Source: Liolophura sinensis
Taxonomy: Eukaryota; Mollusca; Polyplacophora; Chitonida; Chitonidae
Direction: 5' to 3'
Assembly: GCF_032854445.1 (NCBI RefSeq)
Contig: NC_088302.1
Location: 41,916,191-41,980,190, forward strand
Length of the DNA stretch: 64,000 nucleotides
Shown here: positions 25,083-36,800 of the stretch, in pieces
Layout: every line of letters begins with the position of its first letter
Numbering within the stretch: the first letter of the stretch is position 1
Program-made: the position numbers and the translations under genes
The notes under the pieces: generated by a model
Told to the model about the DNA's origin: nothing
Databases searched by the model: none
What the model saw: only the letters and a program-made list of their open reading frames with translations

Positions 25083-26875
25083 TCTGGTGTCTTCTTGCTG
25101 ATCACTAGTGCCCTGAGACTAGTAGTGGCTTGTTGTGGAATAGATCTGGCTTTTTGCCTGGACAGTCTTGACTCTCAGTTACATTTGTGCATCACTAATG
25201 CTCACTGTAGAGTTGAGCCTTGGTTTAGTACACTGGTAAATGAGAAAGTTTCTAGCTGGTCATTAGAATTAGTGGTTTGGAATATCAGTTCAAAGTTGTC
25301 ATGTGCAGGTGAATACATATTGAGATAATGAACATGTAGAATGTTAATTAATGACTCACATATGATTATTTTGTGGCATCGGGGACTCAGTGGCAAGGTA
25401 AACTGTTGAGCAGTGGAATTGCATCAGTTGGACAGATCAGATTGCCTTTCCTGTAGTCTTAATGTATGTATACAACCAACAGTGCTGCTATCTCACATAC
25501 AACCACTATAAAATACACTTGAGTTTGGGTTAAAACACCAGATATCAAATGTACCATTTTAGATGCTGAGTTGTCAAAAATATTGCGTTGCAGCCCGTTT
25601 ATTCTTGGCCTTGTGTGGGACTACGACCCTGTATTGTATCATACAAACCAGCTGCAAGGTTTTCAGCTCTTAGCAATCTTCACTCTACTTTTAAATTTTC
25701 TTATCTAGGCTATTTAATTGTAAACAGTTTTATCTCTTAATTAATGTGTTGACTTTTAATGTATATGATTTTGTGGTCCCAGTTTTATTTCATTGTACCC
25801 GGTTTTGAGAAAGCTAATGTTATAGACTGTGTTCAGTACTTGTGTCAGGTCATTATTTTACACGCTAGGTTTGTAGAGGGCGATATTATCAGCTGTGCTT
25901 AACCTGGTAACGTTTCATTATGTCGTGTTAATTACAGTGTTAGTACTTCTGGTCATGCAGCATTTCCTTATAGATTTTTCATTTCTGAAGATACAAATGT
26001 GTGGGGGCTGGCCATTAAGAAATGTACACGTTAGGCCAGACGTAAATGAAATACCAATCTCATTCTGATATACTTACACATGTATGCCGATAACTTGGAA
26101 GAACTCCTGATGAGTAAGGAGAGAAACTTTTCACTTTTTTTTTCATTTGGGGCAGTAGTATAGCACTCTCAATCTCCACACACCAATGTTTTGCTCTCTG
26201 AGATCTTACCATATAATCATGTACATATGTAAATAGGTATATACCAAATAAGGTAGCTAGGTCTCAATATGAAATATAGCTGTGTAAACATGTACATAAT
26301 TGTCCTATTGTTGGGCCTTGTCCAATATGGTTCCTCCCAGGTGCACACTGTTGGAAAAGGCAGGCTGCACACCAGTCCCAACCAAAAAACCCAAGTTTGA
26401 CGGTGAACCATGTTAGGACAGGGTAAATCCCAAAGGGTTTTTTGGGGGTTTGGAGTGGCTGCAAAAGTGTTTTTGTGCATGTCACTTTTACTCCTCTGTA
26501 ATAGTGAGACATCAGGGCGATATGTGGTTCTTGAAAGTTGTATACAAATACATGTACAGAATAGCCATATTGTGTATATAGTTAGCTGCATATCTGGCTT
26601 AAGTTGGCCACGTTACATGTTCTGTTTCTCAAAGCTGTCCACTACTCAGATAGTTTACTGTACAGAATAAAACATTTGACAGTTACAACTGTAGCTGAAG
26701 GCTCTCCAGAAATGTGTTGTTTCATTGACTCCTGCGTGAAAGGCGTTCAGATTTTCTCTTCGTGTTTGAAGTCTTGTTTCAGAAAGGTGTGGTTACAATT
26801 ACATGGCTACAAAGTATATACCTACATACCTGTACACGTTTTCAGGAAATAGGAGACAATGGTCTGGATGTATGG

Positions 26876-26985
26876 TGGAAGGCCTGCCATCAACCCAAGG
26901 ATGGTTCTGGGTTTCCTCCCACAATAATACTGGCTGCTGTCATATAAGTGGAATATTCATGAGTACGGCGTAAAACACCAATCAT
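26876..26985 (+). mobile_element. Core-SINE 3' fragment
   Basis: Contains GGATGGTTCTGGGTTTCCTC, CACAATAATACTGGCTGCTG, ATAAGTGGAATATTCATGAG and CGGCGTAAAACACCAATCA. The head is missing. Confidence 0.8.
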
Positions 26986-27120
26986 TATCAAATACTTAAA
27001 AAAAAAAAAAGAGAGAGACAAAGGAAGAGCCCCTAAAGAGACCAAAAATAATATATCGTATTTTAATCGCATCGGAGAGATAATTTTGAAAGTTTTGTAA
27101 GCACAACTGGTAAATCTAGA

Positions 27121-27237
27121 GATTTATTTATTTGATTGGTGTTTTACACTGTACTCTAAGAATATTTCACTTGTACGACCACAGCCAGCATTATGGTGGG
27201 ATGAAACCCACAACCATTCGCAGGTTGGTAGAGTCTC
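27121..27237 (-). mobile_element. Core-SINE copy, inverted
   Basis: Reads TTTATTTATTTGATTGGTGT, ACTCTAAGAATATTTCACTT, CAGCCAGCATTATGGTGGGA and AACCATTCGCAGGTTGGTAG. The order shows that the element's tail points left. The tRNA-like head is missing. Confidence 0.85.
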
Positions 27238-28607
27238 TAATTTGAGTCATTCAATTTGTGTAAGTGTAGAGTTCTGTTTGATCTAAAGCAAGACGTGCCT
27301 CTGGTTTTGGGCGAACCCGACAGCATCTCACTGAAACCATCTGTCTAGGTTTCCTCCACTGTGCCAATTTAATCCACTTAATCTCTTCAAATACTATGTG
27401 TATCTCCTGCACAGCTTTTATTTTGTTTTGAATGTGGCATACACAGTAAATGCCAGGATGATTTGAGTGCTTAATTGTGGTGTGTTCCACCTGACTACAT
27501 ATTTAAGTAATTTAGGCCAAATCCTACAGAAAAAAAAAAAAACGGCTGACACAAAATTTATCACAGTGTTGCACGAAGCCCTCTTAACATTATGATCCCA
27601 TAAATGCCATGGCAGCGAATGCCTACAACGCTGGTTGCTGCAGTGCTGATGCCCACATAAAGCTACGTGTAGGAATACTTCATGAATCTACCAAAGAGCT
27701 ATTGCTGGTTTCTCTTACTGCCACAGGATAAGAGTATTAAAGAAGATAATGAAGATAATTTTGTCTGTAATTATGCATGTAATGCATAACACATTATTTG
27801 ACTTGTTTAATGCCATGCTCAGGAATTTTGTATTTACAGAATTGGTCAGGTATGTGTAGAAGCAGTTAAAGTGCCTGGGGTAAACCATACCAGAATCTAT
27901 TGCTTATTGTTACCAAGGCCACACAGAATTGCCATGACCTGCCGAATCCACAAATTCCCTAGGACCAGTTATTCGAAAGTGTATTAGCTAATACCGGTAT
28001 TAAGACATATTTTAAATTCAAAATTTTAACCATCCTAAGCAACTAATGCACTTATCCAAAGTCAAAGTCTAAGAGCAGCAGATTTACTTCACATTTAATA
28101 TACTGTTATACAATTATTTTTGTCTAAGGACAAAATGGAAGAAAATGGAAGTTTAATCTGGTTTTAATTCTTAAAACAGTTTTGAACAACCAGGCCCTGT
28201 AGAGGGTTGGTGTTGAACCCACGCCTACATGTAGTGTGTCCTAGCAATTAAAGGACACACATCTTCAGCTATGATTTGCCACCAACACAATCTTTGCAAT
28301 TATTTTATTGGATTCTACTGATGCAATAGCCATCCAATTTATAAATGGAAGAAACCAGGATTTGCCAAAACCTCTGCATTTTGCCAAATATCTGATGATT
28401 TTGGGGCTTATTATTCTAAGTATAACATTTCCTGCAGCCTACCCTACCAATTTTCGATTTGTTTGTTTGATTGGTGTTTTGAGAAGCTAGGAGCACTATC
28501 TGCTTTTCATGCATTATCACACTAGATTTGTAATCATGGACATTGCTGTAAAAAGGAATTTACAAGTCGCGTGGTCTGTCTGGCCGAGAAAATCCAGTAG
28601 TGCACCT

Positions 28608-28748
28608 TAATGGTTTTAAGCTGTATTCAAGTGTGTCACTTATACAATAGCAACCAGCATTAGGGTGGGAGGAAAACTGGCAGAGCACAGGGGGGGGGAA
28701 AATCCACAACCATTTGTGGGACGCTGGCAGACCTTCCCACATACACTC
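28608..28748 (-). mobile_element. Core-SINE copy, inverted
   Basis: Carries AGCATTAGGGTGGGAGGAAA, AATCCACAACCATTTGTGGG and CTGGCAGACCTTCCCACATA. The core contains an expanded run of nine G. A bare TTTGATTGGTGTTTTGAGAA relic lies just left, near 28462. Confidence 0.8.
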
Positions 28749-29714
28749 ATAAGTCCATCATGAGATGGATTCGCAACAACTGCATTGAGGCTCTCAAGTT
28801 ATGAAGAATAAGTCTGGGCAAAGTGTCTTCAGTATTGCACTTCAAATTGAAAATAAAAAATTCAAAATGAAATTAAATCTTCTTTAACCTACTAAAGTTT
28901 ACAAAATCACTGACTGCCCACATACTACTGTTCATACACATGAAAAGTTGCAGTTTTCACGAGATTATCAACAAGTCATGATTTTGTTCAGCCAGGCAGT
29001 GGGCATTCAAAATAGATTAATTAACTAAGTTAATTCTGTAAAGATTTATGTTTGACAGGACTGGTTTCTAAATATTTTCAAAATTCAGTATCAAATTAAA
29101 ACCTTGAAAGTAAAGATCAAGGGTATCACGTGATGATATATTTAGGCTCCTTACCTTGGCTATAAGCAAGTGTGTTGTGAGTCACAAGAGTCTAGTGTTT
29201 ATTAAAATGTAACTGAGACATTGTAATGATCTTCACTGTTCTTTATCTCAACAAAATGTGATGAGTCATGGTCTTGGTAAGAGTACTCCTTACTCCTACA
29301 AGTAGGAATAAACTCCTTACTCCTACAAGTAAGGTGTTGGGTAGGTGCATATATATAGTGCACTATAACTGAAAGTAAAACTGAAGCCTACTGCTGGCGC
29401 TTGAAAGGAAAAGAAATGCAAGATATTTCAAACACACTGAAGAAGTTCTCTAAATATCACAGAAGGAAGAATATGAAAATAATATCTTTGCATTATACTA
29501 ATTCACAACACTGTGGCAAAGAAATATGAAGATAATAAACAAAGGATTTTGTTGTAATTCCAAGAAGTCATTAGCCCAATCCAAGGTTTCTTGAAGATTT
29601 GTGAACTGTTATTCATGTTTGACATGGCAACATGTGCCCAAGCGGAAGATGCTACGGAAGATGTCACGCACATTACAGTCAACCACTTCTCATGACTTGC
29701 CTGGTGACACAACT

Positions 29715-30830
29715 CCAGGCTTCCACTGGTCACACCTGGTACTGTTTGATGACTTTTGCCATAGATGCCTTAGGACATCACTCTCAGCTACCAATGGCCA
29801 CACCCATTACTGCCTGATGACATCAATCAAAGTTTCCACTGGTCACACTTGGTACTGTTTGATGACTTTTGCCAAAGATGCCTTAGGACATCACGTTCGG
29901 CTTCCAATGGCCACACCCATTACTGCCTGATGACATCAATCAAAGTTTCCACTGGCCACACTTGGTACTGTTTGATGACTTTTGCCATAGATGCCTTAGG
30001 ACCTCACGCTCGGCTTCCATTGGCCACACCCATTACTGCCTGATGACATCAATCAAAGTTTCCACCGGCCACACTTGGTACTGTTTGATGACTTTTGCCA
30101 TAGATGCCTTAGGACCTCACGCTCGGCTTCCATTGGCCACACCCAATACTGCCTGATGACATCAATCAAAGTTTCCACCGGCCACACTTGGTACTGTTTG
30201 ATGACTTTTGCCATAGATGCCTTAGGACCTCACGCTCGGCTTCCATTGGCCACACCCATTACTGCCTGATGACATCAATCAAAGTTTCCACCGGCCACAC
30301 TTGGTACTGTTTGATGACTTTTGCCATAGATGCCTTAGGACCTCACGCTCGGCTTCCATTGGCCACACCCATTACTGCCTGATGACATCAATCAAAGTTT
30401 CCACCGGCCACACTTGGTACTGTTTGATGACTTTTGCCATAGATGCCTTAGGACCTCACGCTCGGCTTCCATTGGCCACACCCATTACTGCCTGATGACA
30501 TCAATCAAAGTTTCCACTGGCCACACTTGGTACTGTTTGATGACTTTTGCCATAGATGCCTTAGGACCTCACGCTCGGCTTCCATTGGCCACACCCATTA
30601 CTGCCTGATGACATCAATCAAAGTTTCCACCGGCCACACTTGGTACTGTTTGATGACTTTTGCCATAGATGCCTTAGGACCTCACGCTCGGCTTCCATTG
30701 GCCACACCCAATACTGCCTGATGACATCAATCAAAGTTTCCACTGGCCACACTTGGCACTGTTTGTTGCCCTGTGCCATAGACATCTTAGGACATCACTC
30801 TTCCACTGGCCACACCATCTACTGCTTCAT
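29715..30830. repeat. 113-bp tandem array derived from the end of PDCD7
   Basis: About ten units repeat at exactly 113 bases; the marker TGGTACTGTTTGATGACTTT recurs with that spacing from about 29735 to 30640, with a decayed unit near 30753. The middle eight are nearly identical. Each unit is a dimer: on the minus strand both halves begin GTGTGGCCA(G/A)TGGAA and end GTCATCA(GG/AA)CAGTA. The PDCD7 terminal exon shows the same pattern, GTGTGGCCAGCAGAA ... GTCATGAAGCAGTAG. One half-unit reads VWPVETLIDVIRQ-stop against VWPAEPSSGIWASVMKQ-stop in the gene. Long plus-strand ORFs over the array are artefacts of the repeat. Confidence 0.92.
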
Positions 30831-33800
30831 GACTGACGCCCAAATACCACTGGACGGTTCTGCTGGCCACACCCAATCCTGTGGGATGGTACTGCTGCCT
30901 GGTGTGTGCTCCGGAACCAAAAACATATCCCAACCTTGTCTACAACAACAACAACAAACATATACAAACTTAAACACAGCAAGCTGCAACACATTTGTTT
31001 CACATGTGGCTACCATTTATCTTACAATAAATGCGAATGACAGATAACACATTTGCTCACTAAATGCTGTTACTGCTGTCTGTCTTAGGCTGTTAGGGTC
31101 TAGATTAAGACCTACATGTACATTTGAAATGAAACAAGTATTTTCTCGCTCTATCTAAAGTCCTGTAGGGCAATGTACATTTTCAACACAACCGCATACC
31201 AAATATTCCACAATGTTTCTCCAGATGATGTTCTGTATTCTATTCTTGGTTAATTTAAAGGTCACATCAAAGCATCACAAGATGAACACAGGCAAGACAT
31301 ACCAGCCTTACACACCTGAAACACTATTGTTTATGATTACACAAACAGCTGTTCTTGATTTACATGTCAGAATAGTTTGAGAAATATAAACATGTAATTA
31401 TTCTTTTATAATCAAATGTGACACACACAGTTAAAGGGTTTCATCACTGTCAAAATGTCTGCGTCTTAAAATCAAGGCCATTCTATAAAGATTCAGACAG
31501 CCCATACTCTGTTATGCTTTCCTAAATTGTACAAAAATGACAGGGTATCAAACCTGCTATTGTACATTTCCGATAATGTGGAAACAAAAATTTTCTCTCC
31601 TTTCCACTATTGTCTTGAGTGATGTCATGCATGCACGCACCGAGTCACCCATCGCTGATGCATAGTCACAAATGATGCTGTACTTTCGAATGCCACTGAT
31701 GGCAGTCCTATTCAATATCCTATAACGAATATTATCACGTCCCACCAGGAATATTTTACATAAAACTGACGAATATTTTGTTTTTGATGACTCTTCAGAG
31801 AGTTATCAATTGCAAATCCTTCTAAACAATGGTGTTCCATAGCTCTGTTCCACACGATTTTTATGACATAATTTTCATATTTCTACCGAGTTTTTATTGG
31901 GACTGGAGTAGCACTTTCAAATGGTTATAAAAACACAACAGTTTGTTTGTCGGGTTAACCAAAGAGGGGTTGTTTCTCACCTGACAGAGACCAAACTCTC
32001 CAGGCTGGTCTCTGCTTGTCTGTAAAACTGTTTGTAGAATAACAACGGGTCCCCCTCCAGCAGTTTGTCTGCGGGTGAGAACAGATGTGTGTCTGATGAC
32101 AAAAACATGACAGAAAACAGTTTGTCTGTGAGTCAGAACACAAATATCAGGCCATAGTTCCCAGAACACAGCAGAATTTTTTCTGCAGAATTTTTTACAA
32201 CATGGAAAATTTGTTTATTAGTGAGAAGATGTCAGCTCAGTTTTCAAAAGTAATGTGTTGTAGATGAGAACATGATCCAATCTCATTATGTTTGTGTAGG
32301 TTATTGATTGACAGTTTGTTGTTTGAAGAATTAATGAAACAGTACTCTGTAAGGATGGGTGCAAAAGTTCAGTATATACGCTAATAATACTGAAATAAAT
32401 CTGAAAAAGTTGAACACAGTTATTTTGCTTTTTTGTAGAGACATATTTTCTATCATGTAAACATAATGCTATTATATGCAGATTCTTTGTTCAAACTCAA
32501 GAATTTCTGAAATGTACCAACACAAGTTTCAGTAGCAAATAATACAACTGCATTATGCCTTTAACAAAGCCCACATCGAATTGAACCAGTTAATTTAGTT
32601 TTTAATTATTATCTGATTGGCGTTATACACCACAATTATGGATGTATTTATTTGATTGGTGTTTTACGCCATACTCAAGAATATTTCACTTATGCGACGG
32701 CGGCCAGCATTATGGTGGGAGGAAACCGGGCAGAGCGTGGGGAAACCCACGACCATCCACAGGTTGCTGGCAGACCTTCCCACATACGCACCACAATGAA
32801 GAATATTTCACTTCTACTGCAGACAGCATTATGCTGGGAGGAAACAGATCACCTTTCCGACATGTCTGATACATCACCCGGGGATTTCGCACTTCAAACA
32901 TCCTTTTCATAATAAGGATTTCTGAGGAATATACTCAAATCTGTCACAGTTTACCAAAGTTTCACTCACCCTACCGATGCATGAGAATTAAACAGTGGGA
33001 TTTATTTATATCATATTTAATTCTTCGTCTCCTCCCGGTGTGAATGACTCGAATATTTGCTAACACAGCAGGTAAGAGCTTCATCTTTTAAAGATTACAA
33101 GTCTTCAAAAGATTAAAAGCTTAGGAGGATTAACTTCCTTTGTCTGATCAAGTTACTGTATTGAACAGAATTTTTGTCATATCTTACAGGTACAAACAAG
33201 TTTAAATGATAACACTGTTACTTGAATGCTTGAGTTGTTTTATTACTTGACGTTTCTGTATTGAAGTTTGATTTTCGTTTATCAGTTGTCCAAAAGTTCT
33301 GTTAAGATCCCCGAAAGTTTATGCCCGCGAATAAAAAGGCATTAACAGTACTCCTGCTCCGATTAAACACTCACCATCTTTCCCGAAGAGACGCTGCCTC
33401 AGTTGACGCTGCTCCCTGCACAGCTTTTCCGCCTGGTCTTGTCGTTTTTTCTCACGCTCTCGTTCCTTCGTCTCTTCTTGCTCAGTCTCAAGCATCACCT
33501 GGTGATCAACATCAGCAACAAAACAATCAGAGAAAGCATTTACTGAAATGTCCATGTGATAATATGGACGTGAAATGTGAAATGATGGTGCTGAAATACA
33601 TGTAGCAGCTTTCTAATTATTTGATTGGTGTTTAATGCTGTATTCAAGAACATTTCAGCAGATCCCAGGGGTGCAGAACTTCTCAGGTCTCTTTGTTTGA
33701 CCAGGGTGTCATGACGTCATGCTACAACATGACGCCGGTGACCAATATCTAAATAGCACTGTACATTCTGATGCTGCATTACCAGCATAACTGCCTTATA

Positions 33801-36800
33801 CAGTTGTCCTATCTATCCAATTCAACGTAACATAAGGAATTTTACTATCTCACATACAGCTACTGTCGAAGACAGAGTGTTATGGTTAAATAGTGTTGTT
33901 CAGACATCCTTGTGAATCCTGGTGTTCCATAGGATTTCCTTCAAATCATTCTACCATTTTCAGCTAGTTTCTTTTGAGAATAAACTAGCTCTTTAAACAA
34001 ATGCAATCAACCCAGTTGCACAGCCAGACGGGAACAACTGCTTGTATCATGTATATGAACATACTCGTAAGTAACGTCCAATAAACAATAGAACATCACA
34101 CTTAACCTAAGTCTGTTTTTGATATAACCTATATAAATCTGTATTTCAACCCAATGTATCTTACCTTCAACGTCTTCTCTTCAGTTTCATAAATCTTTGT
34201 CTGATTTTCTAACATGGTCAACAAACTTTCTGTCTGTCTTTCAAACTTGTTGTCACTTTCCATCCCCAAATACATCCCTGACGGTCAACAGAAGATAAAT
34301 GGTCAGCAAGTGCTATGAGACAGTAAAGGTATATAAAGAGAACAATGTCTTGATCCGTTTTGGTTTGGGCACCAAACTAATCAAGCTGAATTAAACCTCA
34401 GGAGTGTTAAAGTTAGACAAAAATGTTAGGTTTTAGAAGTTAGAAGTTTTGATTTTCATACAATATTTTTTTCATTCACAAGATTAAAAGCTCTTGGACA
34501 TCATTAATATGATTTGCAACAGTTTTATTGGTGGAGGAAACCATTTTGCCTGGTGAAAACCAGTCTGCCTAGTGGAAGCCAGTCTGCCTGGAGGAAACCA
34601 CTAACCTCTGGCAAGTTATGGATGTGACATGCAGATATGCAGGCCATACTGCTGGAAGGCAAGTAGTCTTCAATGAACATTAAGACTGTTAAAACGGTCA
34701 CACAAGTACCGCCAACCGTTTACTGGACAAATGTGACGGTTTGTTTCCATCTACATGACAGCCATCTGGTTTAGAGATGGAGGGCACTGAAGTGCATGGC
34801 ATAACCTACTGCCTCGGCAGGTACAGGGCAAACCTCCTGACTGAAAGCTGCAATCAAACTGGCATTACACATCAAAGGCTTGTCAAACAATTCATATGTG
34901 TCTTTCCACCTAATCTAATTTCAGGGACAATATTTAACCAATCTTGGTACGCTGATAAAGAAAAAGCTCACCTTTGGTGTAAATTGACCGACATCGTAAC
35001 TCGCGCAGTTTCCTTAGTCCTTTTATCAGCTCCACAGTCTTGCTGGTTTCCGTCAGCTTTCGCCGCACCTCACTCAGCGTTCGGTCAGCTGCAGCTTTCA
35101 TTTCTTTGTCCTGTACACAATCAGTTATGCCATTCTTATTTGGTTTTCTCATTTTAGCAGGTTATTTGATTTATTTATTTGATTGGTATTTTACGCCACG
35201 CTCAAGAGTATTTCTTGAGGTGAGTATAACAGTACTGTACTGTTAAAATTACACATTTAACATTAAATTTAATTTCTCAGGCGATATTCCCCATAATTTG
35301 GGCTGTTTTTAGGGTATGCTGTAATTTGCGTATGTCTACTACAAGGGTACCACAGTGTCCTTGTATTTGGCCTGTAGTCTGGGTTTTTTTTTTGCCAGTC
35401 ACCTATATTCAGCTGTCTGTAAAATCTGTCATACATGCTACCAAAATTGTTAGTCAGTGACATATACCAATATAAGCTCTACACATTGATATGTTGGACA
35501 TCCATATTATTATAAAGAAAATGCATTTAGAATACTTTTCCGACATGTATTTCAAAATGTTAGAAACTCCATAAGCTTGGTTTTGACACCAGGAACTCAC
35601 TGCCTCGGGTGTCATAATTATTCAAAAACAAATGGCATGCTGGACAATGCATGTGGAGAGTAATTTGTTTCACAATGGCTGTACCAATAAACAATTAGAA
35701 AACACTCCACACAGCGACACAGCCTACACTACAGTCTCCGGGGAATAGACTGTATTGTTTTTTTAGAACAGAACTTCCTAACATCCAACTCTAAAACCAT
35801 ACTACCGTCAGATCATACAATATGAGAGATGAAATAAACTTAATTTATTAAGGTAGTGCATACTAAAAAGTGTAAGCAATTTTAAATATGACAGTGTCAG
35901 AAACAGGGCTTACATTGAAGTCATTCAGTGTTTAGGTGACTTGTTTCGCCCTTCGTCAAAATATGTTGAACTCCACCCAATATCCAGCATGCCGCTGGTT
36001 TTCGAATAATTATGACGTCACCTCAGGCAAAAGGTTCTTGGTGTTGAAACTGAGCTTATGCAGTTTAACATTATGAATGAGGGAGAGTGTTTTAACACTC
36101 TTTCTTTCCAAAAATATGGACTTTTAACATATCCATGAGTAGAGCTTGTGTTATTACAGGTCACTGACTAAAGGCAAATGTGGTCGCTGTATATAGGTGA
36201 TTGGATAAAAGAAATACACTATAGCTGTTGCATGAGTCCCCACAGATTGTGATCCCTGTACCTGTTTCTCCTGCTCACTTTGCTGCAGCAGCCTGTTCTG
36301 TAGCTGGTCTATGCTCCGGTGCAGTGCCTCTCTCCTGACCAGGGCTGCCTGTCTGTCATGATACTGTTCCTGTCTCTGCCTCTTCAGTCTCTCCTGATCA
36401 CAAACACCAGGTATACCAGTCAGATCACAGCACACAAATCACAGCTAATCAACCACTTCACACTATATGTACACCTTACCACTACATCTATAACTTACCA
36501 CTATAGGTTAAACAACTTTTTAGTCATATCACCAAGAAGAGTCACTAGGTGTGTATACATTTACTGTGTCTTCTTGTGGCAGGGCCAGCCCATGCTGCCA
36601 AATGCAGCCGTCACTGAAGTATCATTCCGAAGACACCAGACATGACACACCGCCGGGGCCACATTATACTGACACCGTTCCAAAACAGTCCTATTTCCTG
36701 GCTCTACCCTCTCAGTGCTGAGTTCCAAATGAGATAGTAACATGTATCATTTGTAAAGCCTTTGGTATGACTTGACCAGGTAATGTACAGCCTGCTACAA

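Larger units (their letters stand above)
23919..30818. other. Intergenic region between DCAF12 and PDCD7
   Basis: The two genes converge here. The stretch presumably begins with the DCAF12 3' UTR, whose poly(A) site I could not fix, and ends with the PDCD7 3' UTR. An AATAAA read on the minus strand at 29203-29198 could end PDCD7 transcripts, which would place the 113-bp array inside the 3' UTR. No coding exon was recognised. SINEs lie at 24.7, 26.9, 27.1 and 28.6 kb, and a two-copy ACTCCTTACTCCTACAAGTA duplication lies at 29282-29335. Confidence 0.6.

Noticed and set aside
29601-30721. Series of nearly identical 64-109 codon plus-strand ORFs
   Set aside because: They are the same 113-bp unit read in successive frames. 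The frame is open by chance and shifts every unit, so no protein is encoded.
32642-32912. ORFs beginning MIGVLRxTQEYFTY (here and near 39692 and 54240)
   Set aside because: They translate the core-SINE tail and body. The same peptide at many loci is repeat sequence, not a gene family.
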